Assembly: GCA_964017045.1 (NCBI GenBank)
Contig: OZ024799.1
Location: 26,671,596 to 26,735,595, forward strand
Reading direction: 5' to 3'
Origin: Omphiscola glabra
Taxonomy: Eukaryota > Mollusca > Gastropoda > Lymnaeidae
DNA length: 64,000 nt
The notes beneath the pieces were generated by a model that did not search any database, was not told the origin of the DNA, and saw only the letters and a program-made list of their open reading frames with translations. This document shows positions 25,771 to 39,215 of this stretch, piece after piece; position 1 is the stretch's first letter; every line of letters starts with the position of its first letter. The translations under genes were made by a program, and so were the position numbers.

Positions 25771-28700
25771 CAGATTATTGCTTTTATTCCCAGGAGATGA
25801 CATAAACAGTGATGTTGTTAATAATATGATGAATATGTTTCTACTACAGTTCAATTTTAACATTTCGGCTTTATATTTAAAAAATCCATGCTATGGGAAT
25901 CTTGTACCAAATTGAATGCTTCAGGCATGAAGTGTTGTGGAAGAATGTTTTAAAAATTAAATTATTGAAATTTCATTGATGAAAGACTTTTAACCCAACG
26001 TTTTTACCGAATGGAAAGAATGCATGGTTTAAACATTTGCCGGTAAATAACCAAGCAGTACGTTTTTTTATGCAAAATTCATTTTTTATTGGAGATATAA
26101 AATCAATTTTAGTGAGTTTTTCAAGCACAATTATTGAGTTGTTTTGTTTTTTAAAGTAAGTTGTCTGTACCTTATTTGATATTTTTAGTTTAACTGTTCT
26201 ATTAGACATGGATGTTTGTCATTTAACCGGCATAGCATTTCTTCCATGTTTTATTGCCTTTATTTATTGATCATCTGTCAACACTTCCTGGTTGAATGTT
26301 ATTGTACATTCATTGATACTATAATACTTCTATAATGATTGGATGTGACTGAGGCTTTTACTCTGCCTTTAAGTTTCAACATTTTCTCTATTTCTTGTAT
26401 AAACCCAAAACCCAAAAGCCTCAAGAACAAGACAGAGCTTTACCAGTATCTTATGGGTGCTTAAATACAGTTGGTCCTTGGTAATAATTAGTTAATTCCA
26501 TTTTTTCAGTTGATTGTTACATGTGTATTGATGTTGACAAATGATGAAAAAAATAGTTTTGCCTGGCAACATTGACATAAATATAATTAATCTGCCCTAT
26601 GGATAAAACCTAGAATTAAACTAATAGAAATATGCTAATAATTAATTTACTCTCAATTATAAACATTATAATTTTTGTGAAAATGATGCCTGAAATAATG
26701 ATTATGACCAAATAGACTATCCACATGTGACAAAGCAATATGCCCAATTTTATTGCCATTGTCATCATTCACTTGTGTTATGCCAAAAATGTTGAATTTA
26801 AGGGAGCTAAATAATTTTTAGTTAAACAGGATAGCCATAAAGGGACATCACTTACATATGTGATGACAAAATATTAGGGAAGACAAAGAATGTTGAACTA
26901 TGAAAAGTCCATAACATTTCTCCCATCTTTGCATTATGTCATCAAAGTTTTTTGAATATGTTGCTTAATGACTGTGTTCAATATATTCCTTCATAAAATG
27001 GCGCATGTAATTAAAGTGGACGGCTTTGGATAATTATTTAGTTCATACAGATGTCCAAATAAAACCTTTGATGGTGTACTAGTACTATAAATTAAAATGT
27101 GAGGCTTATTATAATTTTAGCTTTTAATATAAGGTTTTATTAAGTGAATGAGAAAACATATTTATTGGGCCATTACCAATATTTTGTATTAACCTGATGT
27201 GGTGAATTTGTTGATATACTTTGGTATAGTTTGATTTGATGTCACATTCAACTGCTTGTTTACACAACTGACAGAGCACAAATCTTATTCTGAAGGGGGA
27301 TTCTAACCTTTTACAATTTTATGGATCCTTTATTTATCTGTCCAATTAAATTTTCAAATTGGAGGAAAAATAAATGATGTCACCACATGAAGCTTTAACC
27401 TTTGTAGTGCTACTCTCTATGTTAACTAGAGTGAACCCATGAGGAATAATTTATTCCCCACTTTTCATCTTTATTAATGCAAAACTTGATTGTCAATAAT
27501 TGGGGGAGGGGGGGGGTGTCCCCCACTATTTTCTTGTCTAATATTTTATTTTAAAGATTTTTATCAAGACCCCCACTTCAACAAGCTTCTATAATTTAGG
27601 AACGGTTTCTTAGCATGATATTTTTATTCCGCTAATAATTATTGGTATATAAAATTATTGACATTTAATCCAGCGATACAATAATTCATGATGTATTCGT
27701 CCTTAAAATTTGTTTGTATTTATTTTGGTTTACAACATTTGAACACGCACTGACAAGATATAAATACACACTCACTGTATTATTTTAGTTTTGTCTAGTG
27801 GGAAGTTTATATCAACTTGCAAAAGTTAAATCTATTTTAAACACTGAATCAATCAGATTTTTTCATTTTTAAAAACCTACACCTGCCCAATGATTACACC
27901 AGAAGTAGTTTTAGAATTTTGAAAAAAAAAATTTCCTAAATTTGGGTACAATGCTAGAATCTAATTTCACACAGCATTGCTAAATATGACAAGATACACT
28001 GTACTTTTAATATACTCTTATACATTTATACAAAGTTGCTTCTAGCGAACTGATATTTCTATACTCAAGTTTATAAATTAAATTACATTTCCCTTTTCTA
28101 TGAGCTATATTGCAAACATGGGACAGAACTAAGTAATTAAACAAAATGTAAGTTAAACTTAACTTGTCAACTCTGAGCATTATCTACAATATATCAGCCA
28201 AAAATTTGGCAGCTTTTGATAGTTATTTACCTGAAATAAATATATAATAGTACTAGATCAACATAAGGACAAACTTTTAATAAGCATTTCCTATATTAAT
28301 ATTACTGAAATAATCCTAAGTATTTGTAAAGCCACTTAACAAAGCCACAATCACCATGGTTAAAACATTTATTATTTAGGAAATCTTTTTTAGCATTTTG
28401 GGATGCCAATCATTTGGTCTTTATTTACTAATCAAGTTTTCCATTAATTTTTTTTTAAATTGTATAAGTGCAAACATTAAAATAATTTTGTCTCCTCATT
28501 TGAAGGAATAAACATTGCATCAAATGTTTTTCAGTTTGTTAAATGGACTTTTCTAGAAAGTATGAAATCCATCAGATTTTTTTTTAACTGAAAAAGTGCA
28601 ATATTGTTAGTCTGGTACCTCCATAAAACAAAAGAAGAAATACAATACTAACCTTAAATTTTTATCAGAATTACAATGCTCTTAACAGGGTCTCAAATAC

Positions 28701-30405
28701 TTTAAAACCAATGAGTTGGTTTCAAAGATAATTATTAAAACATTAAGAAATAATACATTTGATCACATGAAGGACAATAAGTGTCGTTAGCCTGGTCGTT
28801 TATTTTATTTCACTTCAATTAGTCTTCACATATTGTTTTCTCTCACATTGTGTTGCAATAATTTGTGTTGATGCCAATACAGTTTAGCAACTGTACATTA
28901 ACACAGACCCAAAAAAACTATATCATTTTAATGCAGTTGAGTCACCAAAGCTAAACAATTCTTTGGGTTAAAATTTCATGTAAAGCCTAAGAAATAGTTG
29001 TTAATATATTTTTGACATTCCATTAAACCAATCCCAGCTGTAACCAAAAAAAATGTTATGAAAAAAGTTAAATCCATGAACATGAACAATGTGCACTGTG
29101 CAGCTTAAAATCATAGAATGCATCTGTCTCTTTATGGGTTAAGTTAGGCCAATCATGACATCATTAACTCTGTGATACACACACGTGAATCATGTGTTTG
29201 CATATCTTTAGTCATGTGTTGAAAACTTTGAATATGTTACAAAATGCACTTGTAAAGTTCCAACATTTGAATTAGCAAAATTTGATATTCTGAAATAAAA
29301 ATCAGTTTGTAACATTTGATTGTCTTATAGATAATATTTCCTTGAGATTGTTTTATTTTCAGAGATGTTTTATCGATTTAAGTTAGTGTCATTAAACATG
29401 TCTTATCGCCTTAAAGAAAAATGTTGATATTAGAACAGCACATTTCAACTTTTTTCATGTAATGAACACTAAAGCTAATTCCTAACAATAACTATTTAGA
29501 TAAGCAGCAGTGTAGTGTGTAGTTCGTTTTGTAGACTAAATGCTCAAAAACATTTTTAACATGGAATTTATTTTCTTCTTTTTACCTTTCATTACCATTG
29601 GTTTAATAAAATCCTGATCTTTAATAATATAACGTATACCTCTGTGGTTTGATGTAGAGGCTGTGAAAGGTAATTTGGAAGAAATAAACATTGTACATAT
29701 AGGCTTGAAGACATTAACTATAGAATGGGTTTAGATTTAGCATGTAAAAACAAATGTTATATCACATATTACTCAGCAAACAAATGTTACATAATTTTCT
29801 AAGGCTGTCAGTACAACAAGGTAAATAGTAAAAAAAGAAAAGAATGTCATTGGACATAAGTTTAAGAGCAATCAAAATATTGCCATTATAGTGATTTCAT
29901 AATATATAATATATGAGTCTTTTTTTTTTTTACCATAAGTTTTCATGATACCAGATATGAAAGGTTCCTATGAAATGTCTTGTTGTCTTCCTTTTTTCCT
30001 AATGGTGACATGGGCAACTTTTTGATCTATTAAGTAGTAGAAGTGACATCTGAACTTTAATCAATGAGCTGCAATAATCCATTTAATTATTAATAGATAA
30101 TAGATGCAGCTAACAATATTCAATGTTTGATCTATTTAATAGATATTTTGGCAAGTAACTTCAACTGCAATGATGTATTTAATAGATAATTTGGCAATCA
30201 GCTTGAACTGGCAGGATTTAATAGATGTTTGTGGCTAGCAACTTGTAAGGTCCTAGCTTAGCTGCATTATTTAATAATAGTAGTTCTAAGTGGAAAGTCA
30301 AGTGCTTGTTTTTATGACCAAAACCATTGGCATGAAGTGAACATTGCAGTTCATTTGTGTTGTAAATAGAAGCTAGACTCATACACAAAATCTTTAATTT
30401 TATAT
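25771..30405. other. AT-rich intergenic or extended 3'UTR DNA
   Basis: No open frame, RNA gene or ordered repeat was recognised apart from short G runs near 27505. Confidence 0.5.
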
Positions 30406-30659
30406 AATTGAAGGGCCGAGTAGAAAAAGTACTTAAGTGTATTTTTGCACTTTTGAGAAAATTGAGTTTAAAATTTTTAAATTCTTATTTAGATACATTA
30501 AAATCTGCTCGAGGTAACTCTGAATCAAACACTTATTGACATTTTTCATGAATGATATTAACAGGAATGATTCAGGGGAAGTCATCGAATATAATGCCTG
30601 CCTAAACTCATTTTTGAAAAATTGTAACTTAAGTACTTTTTCTACTCGGCCCTTCAATT
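30406..30659. mobile_element. MITE with perfect 32-bp terminal inverted repeats
   Basis: The left arm 30406-30437 and right arm 30628-30659 are exact reverse complements; each contains gggccgagtagaaaaagtac. The 190-bp centre is AT-rich with no real coding capacity. No unambiguous target duplication was identified because the arms end in an A/T-rich border. Superfamily not assigned. Confidence 0.85.
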
Positions 30660-32937
30660 TGAATAGCAATTCATGACACACAAGGTTGAGTAGCACTGAG
30701 TTAGATGTATCATGTGTCATGGAAGTTTTATTAAAATAACATATTATTTTGTTGAAGATGTAAAAGTTCTAAATCATAACGTTGTAAAATTGATCCTAAA
30801 ACTTCAGTATATTTTGTATGTTGAACAAATTCATTTGATTTGTCTTTTTCATAGAATATTTTTAAAATGTGTGGTAAATCACAAATTTTGTCAATTGGTT
30901 GCCTACGTCTGAACTGGAAACTGAATATTTCCTGTTTTATAAATGATTTCTGCTTTCATTTACATTTGCTTAGCTGAATTCCTTCTTCCTGTCCGAGGGC
31001 TTGATGTGGTGTATGGATATAGTTTTTATTACTTTATAAGTTTATTTATTTCCTTTCAGATTTATGAATAGATGGGAATTGTTATGATACTGAGATTTTT
31101 TTAGATGCTATCAAAGTGTCATCATTTAAACGATATGCGTCAAAATCTATTACATATTTGTACACATTGTCAATACTCTTAATTGTTTTTTTTTTTATTT
31201 GTATCATCGATTCATCTTTATTGAGTCTTGTATCATAGGAACAGAACCATCTAATTTAGTGGGCATCTTGGCAGATACCAAGGGCCACACTTGATCATTG
31301 CTGCCTTTATTACTAAAAAATATTTTTGTAAAGAGCTTGAAATGTTTGGTTTGCCGATGGAATAAAATGCTATCACTGTGATACTGCATTGAAGTTCAAA
31401 ACTGACATTTACTTGTGTTGATCAATATTTCAAGAATATTAAAAGTAAATCTTAACCGTTGCTCCACAATTGACACCTCATTCATTATATGTGCAGGCAT
31501 GAGTCCAATAAGTAATGATGTTATTTGAATATAACAAACATCCTTTTTTTAATTATTTATTTTAATTTTCCTATAGATCTGTTGGTGTATTGCTCCATGT
31601 TTATCTTTATTTCTGTTTGCAACTGTGAATAAGAGGGCCATAAAGATGGTAGGAATGGAAAAATAATAATGGTTGAGCATGTAACTGCTTGCATGGTTTA
31701 AACTCCAGTTAATATCAAGATACAAAAATATGCTTGTTTTATCTTAGAGAAAATCAGTTGACAAATGTCAATTAAATAGTTTCACTTTCCTTTTTTACAT
31801 TTATTTACTAAATATATTTTATTTTTCCTACCCAAAAGTCAATGTTGTTTAAAAAGTTATTAAGAATTGTCCATGTCTTATTTTTATATCATCAACTTTT
31901 CTTTTAAAGCCAATTTTTACAGCTGTTAAAAATGGTATGAGCAAAATGAAATTCCAGTTTAAAATAAGATGGCATGTTGCAGTTACAATCTTTAGTTAAA
32001 CCACAAAATTATTTGTGGGGAGTCATTCTTAATGATGATCATTATAAACAATTAAAAACCATGACATTTTACAAAATTTATTAGTTATTGTGGGAAGTTA
32101 TCCATGTTAAAACATAGAGCAATTTGCCCAAAATGTGCATCTGTTGGTGAGCTGTCCATGTGGACTATTATTTTCAATAAAATATTTCTTGAATAACTTT
32201 CAAAATTGTTGTTTTTTTCACCACTTATTGTGAAAAGTTGTGTTTGTCACTTTGATGCACTGCAATAAACCAATAAGTGCTTTTCTATTTATTCAGTTAT
32301 GTTAAAGCATTAATCATGGTTGTCAGTATTTCCTACTTGAAACCACATCTGGAAATTAAACAAGTGGGTCTCAAACTATTTGGGCCCACCGCCACCATGA
32401 CCCCATCCCTAGCATTCCTGTTACACAAAATAAATTATGATTATTCAGGACATTAGTTAGCACAAATTTGTAAGGAAGATGAAAACACAATTAAATATAA
32501 AATGTTTATGTAATTTAATTTTTAATTAAAAATATCTGAATGAGAAAAAGCTTTTTACTTTAATTAATTGGTTCATAAATTAACTTGATTAATTAATGTC
32601 AAAACTTTTTAAAAGTAGGCACTTCATAATAGTAAATTACTTACATACATCCATCCTTTAATGGCCTTTATGCTTATTAAAATGTATGCTTTTGAATACC
32701 ATTTCTAAAATGTGTGCTGGTAACTTAAAACCTATTAATAGTCTTAAATCAACATTTTTAGAAAGATATATTTAAGCCAAAAATCCAAGTACAATGTGCA
32801 AAGCTTTGGATTATCCTCATCAAAATAACAAAATGCATCTGCAACTTCACATGGATTTATAAACCACTCTAAAATTTCAATTAAAGAAAATTTGAAAATC
32901 ACCCACACACAATTTTATGTACTATATTCATCTAAAT
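30660..32937. other. AT-rich DNA, nothing recognised
   Basis: No gene. Near 32365 gtgggtctcaaactatttggg resembles a diverged hAT terminus, without a partner. Confidence 0.45.
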
Positions 32938-33135
32938 CAGTGGTTCTCAACCTTCCTAATGTCGTGACCTTTTAATACAGTTCCTCATGTTGTGGCGACC
33001 CCCCAACCACATAATTATTTTCGTAACTACTTCATAACTGTAGTGTATATGTGTTTTCTGATGGTCTTAGGCGACCCCTGTGAATGGGTTATTCGACCAC
33101 CAAAGGGGTCGAGACCCACAGGTTAAGAACCGCTG
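32938..33135. mobile_element. SPIN-like nonautonomous hAT element
   Basis: A 198-bp element starting cagtggttctcaaccttcc and ending ggttaagaaccgctg. It is flanked by a perfect 8-bp duplication atctaaat (32930-32937 and 33136-33143). Internal blocks such as cagttcctcatgttgtgg, gatggtcttaggcgacccc and caaaggggtcgagacccaca match my memory of SPIN (hAT) consensus. SPIN is known for horizontal spread among tetrapods and invertebrates, including a pond snail. The centre is shorter than in standard nonautonomous SPIN copies. The boundaries are seen directly; the family name is recalled knowledge. Confidence 0.85.
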
Positions 33136-33143
33136 ATCTAAAT

Positions 33144-33701
33144 GGTCACAATATATTTTAGTAGCAGCATTTGGGGGGTTTGGGGGATTTTGTTGTTGAA
33201 AAATGCAAATTTGACAATGTTCAAGTTGTTTTGTTGCATTCTTTTTTCAGGTTTTCTCCATTCATTGTTTCACTTATTTCCTTCTACTTCTACCTAACCT
33301 GATTGCTGTCTCTCACCCTTGTTATCAATGTTCACTCAAGCCCATTTAAAAATTGACCTCGGTTAATTACATAGGCAGGGTGCAACCAGGATCAGTGACT
33401 CACAAATACAGGTTGCCACCAGAATAGTGTCTCACAAGACAGAGCTGGGTGCCATCTGAGTATATTGCCACAGGATAAGGTTGCATTAGATCAGGTTGCA
33501 AACAGAAAAGGTTGCAACGAGCAGGAGGTCAATAGAGAAGTCTGAAAAATAGGAGGCTGGCACCATTGGTTTACAGCCCTGGGTAACAACAACTCAAGTG
33601 CCACCACTTACTCTTTCAATCTTGTCACCCCCTCTCTTTCTCTTCTAGGTCCGACTGGCTTGCATATTGGCCAATATCCCTAATGAGCAGAGTTAATCAT
33701 A
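33144..33701. other. Degenerate caggttgc-rich repeat and unassigned DNA
   Basis: From about 33375 to 33530 loosely repeated caggttgcaaccag/gtctcacaag motifs suggest an old minisatellite. The rest up to the first Helitron is unassigned. Confidence 0.4.
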
Positions 33702-35159
33702 TCATATATATATATATAAGTGAAAATTTGTTTGTGGGTTTGTTTGTTTGTTTGTGGGTCTGTTCCACAAAGGCTTTTACACGGATTGATGGATCTTGAC
33801 CAAACTTGGCACATGTATCCATCATTATCCAGAAGGAACTCTTAAGGGATTGAGAACTTTTAATAACATTTCGTGTGGGGCCGGGGGCCCCGAATTCGTT
33901 TTTTTCTTATAATATGAGCTATATAAAAAATGTTCAAACAAATACTCCTACGTGAATGGATGGATATCGATAAAACTTAGTACACGTACACTTGATTATC
34001 CCTATTCAAATACCGAAGGGTACCGAACTCATAATATCCATTCCTCTGGGGCCCCGTTTCATTTTTCCTTATATGAGCTATATAAATATCAATAGGCTTA
34101 GACAACACTATAGTTTCTATGTGAATTGATGGATATAGTCCAAGCGTGGTAGCAATACACTTAACTGTCGGTACTGAAATATCGTTGGATGTAAAACTAA
34201 TAATATCCAATCTAGAATTTTCCAGAAAGTTCGATAACTTTAAAACGCTATATCTATGGCATTATTCAATAGATTTTATTGGGACAAATTAAAAATTTTA
34301 GCGCCATAACTTAGCTGAATGAATTTTATTGGGCCCCATCTGTTAAAAATGTTTGGTACAATTATGGAATGGGCCCCGGGGCCCCCCTCTTTTAATATAT
34401 ATGTACTATAGTTATAGAAATGCATTTAGTTGAATAACTTTTCGTATTCGAAGAATAATTACTCAGAAAAGACAGTTTTTATACAGTTCGAGGAGGATAA
34501 TACATTTAATCTAGAATGTTCCAGAAAGTTCTATAGGTCAATAGACTTAAATCTCCTAGAACAATGGATGGATCTTGACGAAATTTGGCACATATATCCA
34601 TCATTATCCTGAAAGATCTATTAAAGGGTTATGGACTTTTTATGACATTCCGTTTGGGGCCGGGGGCCCAAAATGTAGTTTTTTCCTATATAAGCTATAT
34701 AAATAAAATGACCAACAAATACTCCTACATGAATAGATAGATCTTGAACAAACTTAGTACACATACACTTTATTATCCATATGCAAATACCAAAGTGTAC
34801 TGAACTTATAATATCCATTTCTCTGGGGCCGGTGGCCCCATTTAATTTTTCCTTATATAAGCTATGTATAAATATCAATAGGCTTAGACCGGTAACCCAC
34901 CGGTATCGGGATCCGACAGCTATCGTTATCCCACTGGTATCGAGATACCACCGGGATCGGAATACCGACGGGATTGGGATCATACCGGAATAGGTATCCA
35001 GAGGGATCAAAATCCCACCGGGAAACGGTATACTAACGGGAGCGGGATACCGACGGGATTGGGAGCCCACCGGGATCGGAATAATTATAAGGCTGAAGAC
35101 TGTTGAAGCTTCTTCGTTCCGAATGCTATCCCGGCAAATTTGCCGGGTACATCCGCTAG
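33702..35159 (+). mobile_element. Nonautonomous Helitron 1 of a tandem array
   Basis: The 5' end is A|TC followed by a TA run and aaagtgaaaatttg-type sequence. The first module has acggattgatggatcttgac and a ggggccgggggccccg hairpin. Similar modules recur near 34050, 34365, 34655 and 34820. From 34890 to 35080 there is a GC-rich stretch of accgggatcgg-like units. The 3' end has an 18-bp perfect palindrome CCCGGCAAATTTGCCGGG (35129-35146), then ccgCTAG (35156-35159) followed by T. No transposase is encoded. Confidence 0.8.
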
Positions 35160-35162
35160 TCA

Positions 35163-36808
35163 TCATATATATATATAAAAGTGAAAATTTGTTTGTTTGT
35201 CTGTTCCACAAAGGCTTTTAAACGGATTGATGGATCTTGACCAAACTTGGCACATATATCCATCATTATCCAGAAGGAACTCTTAAGGGGTTGAGAACTT
35301 TTAATAACATTTCGTGTGGGGCCGGGGGCCCCGAATTCGTTTTTTTCTTATATGAGCTATATAAAAAATGTTCAAACAAATACTCTTACGTGAATGGATG
35401 GATATCGATCAAACTTAGTACACGTACACTTGATTATCCATATTCAAATACCGAAGGGTACTGAACTCATAATATCCATTCTTCTGGGGCCGGGGGCCCC
35501 ATTTCATTTTTCCTTATATAAGCTATATAAATATCGATAGGCTTAATACTTACTACATGAGTTGATGGATCTTGACCGAAATTAGTTCACATACACTTGA
35601 TTATCCATACTCAAATACTAAAGGGTACCGAACTCATAATATCCATTCCTGGGGGGCCGGGGGCCCCATTTCATTTTCCCTTATATAAGCTATATAAATA
35701 TTAATAGGCTCTGAAAACACTTTAGGTTCTATGTGATTTGATGGATATAGGCCTAGAGTGGTAGCAATGCACTTCACTGTCCGTAATGAAACATCGGTGG
35801 ATTTAAAACTAATAATATCCAATCTAGAATTTTCCAGAAAGTTCAATAACTTTAAAATGCTATATCTCTGGCATTATTCAATAGATTTTAATGGGACAAA
35901 TTTAAAATTTTAACTTCGTAACTTACCTGAATGATATTTATAGGGCCCCATATCAGGCAAAACTAATTCGGTACAATTATGGAATGGGCCCCCGGGGCCC
36001 ATCTATTAACTTAAATGTACTACAGTTATAGAAATGCATTTAGTTGTATAATTTTTCTTATTCGAAGAATAGTTTCTTAGAAAATTCAGTTTTTACACAG
36101 TTCGAGGAGGATAATACATTTAATCTAGAATGTTCCAGAAAGTTCTATAAGTCAATATGCTTAATACTCCTAGATTAATGGATGGATCTTGACCAAATTT
36201 GGCACATACATCCATCATTATCCGGAAAGAAATCTTAATGGGTTATGAACTTTTTATGACATGCCGTTTGGGGCCGGGGGCCCCGAATTCGTTTTTTTCT
36301 TATATAAGCTATATAAATATCAATAGGCTTAATACTCTTACATGAATGGAAGGATCTTGACCAAACTAAGTACACATACACTTGATTATCCACACTCAAA
36401 TACAAAAGGGTACCGAAATCATAATATCCATCCCTCTGGGGCCGGGGGCCCCATTTCATTTTTCCTTATATAAGCTATATAAATATCAATTGTCAATAGG
36501 CTTAGACAACACTATAGTTTCTATGGGAATTGATGGATATATGCCTAACATGGTAGCAATACACTGCCCGTACTGAAATATCGGTGGATTTAAAACTAAG
36601 AATATCCAATCTAGAATTTTCCAGAAAGTTCGATATCTTTAAAAAGCTAAATCTATGTCACGACCAAATCAGGAAATGGGATAACATTGGAAAGGAGGGT
36701 CCCTAGATGAAACGGGATCCCAAAGAGAACAGTATCCTAACGGGATCTGTAGGCCACCGGGATCGGGGTCCTAATGCAATCCCGGGCCACGCCGGGTATA
36801 TCGGCTAG
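35163..36808 (+). mobile_element. Nonautonomous Helitron 2 of a tandem array
   Basis: Three bases (tca) separate it from element 1. It has the TA-run 5' end, several copies of the ggggcc/ggcccc hairpin module (about 35320, 35485, 35655, 35985, 36265, 36435) and a 3' end cccgggccacgccgggtata then cggCTAG. It is the longest of the four at 1646 bp. Confidence 0.8.
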
Positions 36809-37506
36809 TATATATATAAAAGTGAAAATTTGTGGGTTTGTCTGTTCCACAAAGGCTTTTACACGGATTGATGGATCTTGACCAAACTTGGCACATATAT
36901 CAATCATTATCCAGAAGGAACTCTTAAGGGGTTGAGAACTTTGAATAACATTTCGTGTGGGGCCGGGGGCCCCGGATTCGTTTTTTTTTCTTATATGAGC
37001 AATATAAAAAAATTACAAACAAATACTCCTAGGTGAATGGATGGACATCGATCAAACTTAGTACACGTACACTTGATGATCCATATTTAAATACCGAAAG
37101 GTACTCAACTCATAATATCCATTCTCCTGGGGCCGGAGGCCCCATTTCATTTTTCCTTATATGAGCTATATAAATATCGATAGGATTAGACAACACTATA
37201 GTTTCTATGTCAGTTGATGGATATAGGCCTAGGGTGGTAGCAATACACTTCACTGTCCGTACAGAAATATCGGTGGATGTAAAACTAATAATATCCAATC
37301 TAGAATTTTCCAGAAAGTTCGATATTCTTAAAATGCTATATCTATGGCATTATTCAATAGATTTTATCGGGAAATGGGATAACATTAGAAAGCAGGGTCC
37401 TTAGATGGAACGGGATCATACAGAGAACAGTATCCTAACGGGATCTGTAGGCCACCGGGATCGGGGTCCTAATGCAATCCCGGGCCACGCCGGGTATATC
37501 GGCTAG
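36809..37506 (+). mobile_element. Nonautonomous Helitron 3 of a tandem array
   Basis: It starts directly after the CTAG of element 2, without the usual leading TC. It is 698 bp with two hairpin modules (about 36958 and 37130) and a 3' end identical in form to element 2 (CTAG 37503-37506). Confidence 0.8.
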
Positions 37507-38378
37507 TATATATATATATATAAAAGTGAAAATGTGTTTGTTTGTTTGTCTGTTGCACAAAGGCTTTTACACGGATTGATGGATCTTGACCAAACTTGGC
37601 ACATATATCCATCATTATCCAGAAGGAACTCTTACGGGGTCGAGAACTTTTAATAACATTTCGTGTGGGGCCGGGGGCCCCGAATTCGTTTTTTTCTTAT
37701 ATGAGCTATATTAAAAAATTACAAACAAATACTCCTACGTGAATGGATGGATATCGATAAAACTTAGTACACGTACACTTGATTATCCATATTTAAATAC
37801 TAAAGGGTACTGAACTCATAATATCCATTCTCCTGGGGCAGGGGGCCCCATTTCATTTTTCCTTATATGAGCTATATAAATAGCGATAAGCTTAATACTC
37901 CTACGTGAATGGATGGGTATCGATCAAACTTAGTACACATACACTTGATTATCCATATTCAAATACCGAAGGGTACTGAACTCATAATATCCATTCTTCT
38001 GGGGCCGGGGGCCCCATTTCATTTTTCCTTATATGAGCTATATAAATATCGATAGGCTTAGACAACACTATAGTTTCTATGTCAATTGATGGATATAGGC
38101 CTAGGGTGGTAGCAATACACTTCACTGTCCGTACAGAAATATCGGTGGATATAAAACTAATAACATCCGATCTAAAATTTTCCAGAAAGTTCGATAACTT
38201 TAAAATGCTATATCTATGGCATTATTCAATAGATTTTATCGGGAAATGGGATAACATTAGAAAGCAGGGTCCTTAGATGGAACGGGATCCTACAGAGAAC
38301 AGTATCCTAACGGGATCTGTTGGCCACCGGGATCGGGGTCCTAATGCAATCCCGGGCCACGCTGGGTATATCGGCTAG
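37507..38378 (+). mobile_element. Nonautonomous Helitron 4 of a tandem array
   Basis: It abuts element 3. It is 872 bp with three hairpin modules (about 37665, 37835, 37995) and a 3' end cccgggccacgctggg then cggCTAG (38375-38378) followed by T. Confidence 0.8.
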
Positions 38379-39197
38379 TTTAGATATGAAAGTAGAATTA
38401 ATTCATTTGGGTTTAGTAATATTGACATCGATCAGAAAATGTAAATTGATTTAATTGAAATCTGTAAATATTTCTGACAAAATAACTAAGCCACGTCAGA
38501 GAGAAGCATTAGTCAATTTAAAAAACACTCCACTGTGTCAAATAGCTTCTAAAAATGACTTCAACCCTCCCATTGTGAAAGTAAATCAACTTTCAATTTT
38601 TTATCTACCAGATGTTAGTATGAATAAAAGACAAAAAAATAGACAAATGAGGAAACATAAATTCTTAAAAACGCTGTAACAACCAACCTTGTTGGTGAAG
38701 TTTTCATTAAATTATAACTGTTGTAAGTATCCAAACGTATGTAGTCTCACCTCTCTCCCTTACAAAAATAATGTTAAATTGACTTCTGTATCAAAACTAA
38801 TGAACTTTCATGAAAACAAAGACATAAATGAAATAATGCAAGTGAGATTCGACCTGTCGGCATGAGGATGACCATCTCTCTATGAAAAACTGACATTGAT
38901 ATTAATGTTACCTATATCACCACAGTAAGCGTTTAAGAGTTAAATTCTTAGTTCTGCATTCAGTTAATATGTAGAATAATATGTCAGCAGCTCCTCTTTC
39001 GACTCACTAAGTAAATATTTCTTGCTGTTAACAAGACCTTGCACTTTTTAAACTCTTTTTCCAAGGCATTTAATGATCCAAACATTTTTAATTTTTTTTT
39101 AATATAATTATAATTTTTAAAATGTTTTTTTTTATATAATCCACCTCCACCACCCAGCGCTCCCCTAAATGTACGGAGCATTTCTGGATCACACGGC

Positions 39198-39215
39198 CCA
39201 CTTTGAGAACCACTG
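39198..39215 (-). mobile_element. hAT-type terminus
   Basis: ccactttgagaaccactg is the exact reverse complement of the terminus at 23034-23051. The element body would extend toward lower coordinates; the other end was not found. Confidence 0.55.

Noticed and set aside
34621..35211. 196-residue minus-strand open frame
   Set aside because: It is antisense to the GC-rich units and modules of Helitron 1; similar partial frames recur in the sister elements as a by-product of the repeat.
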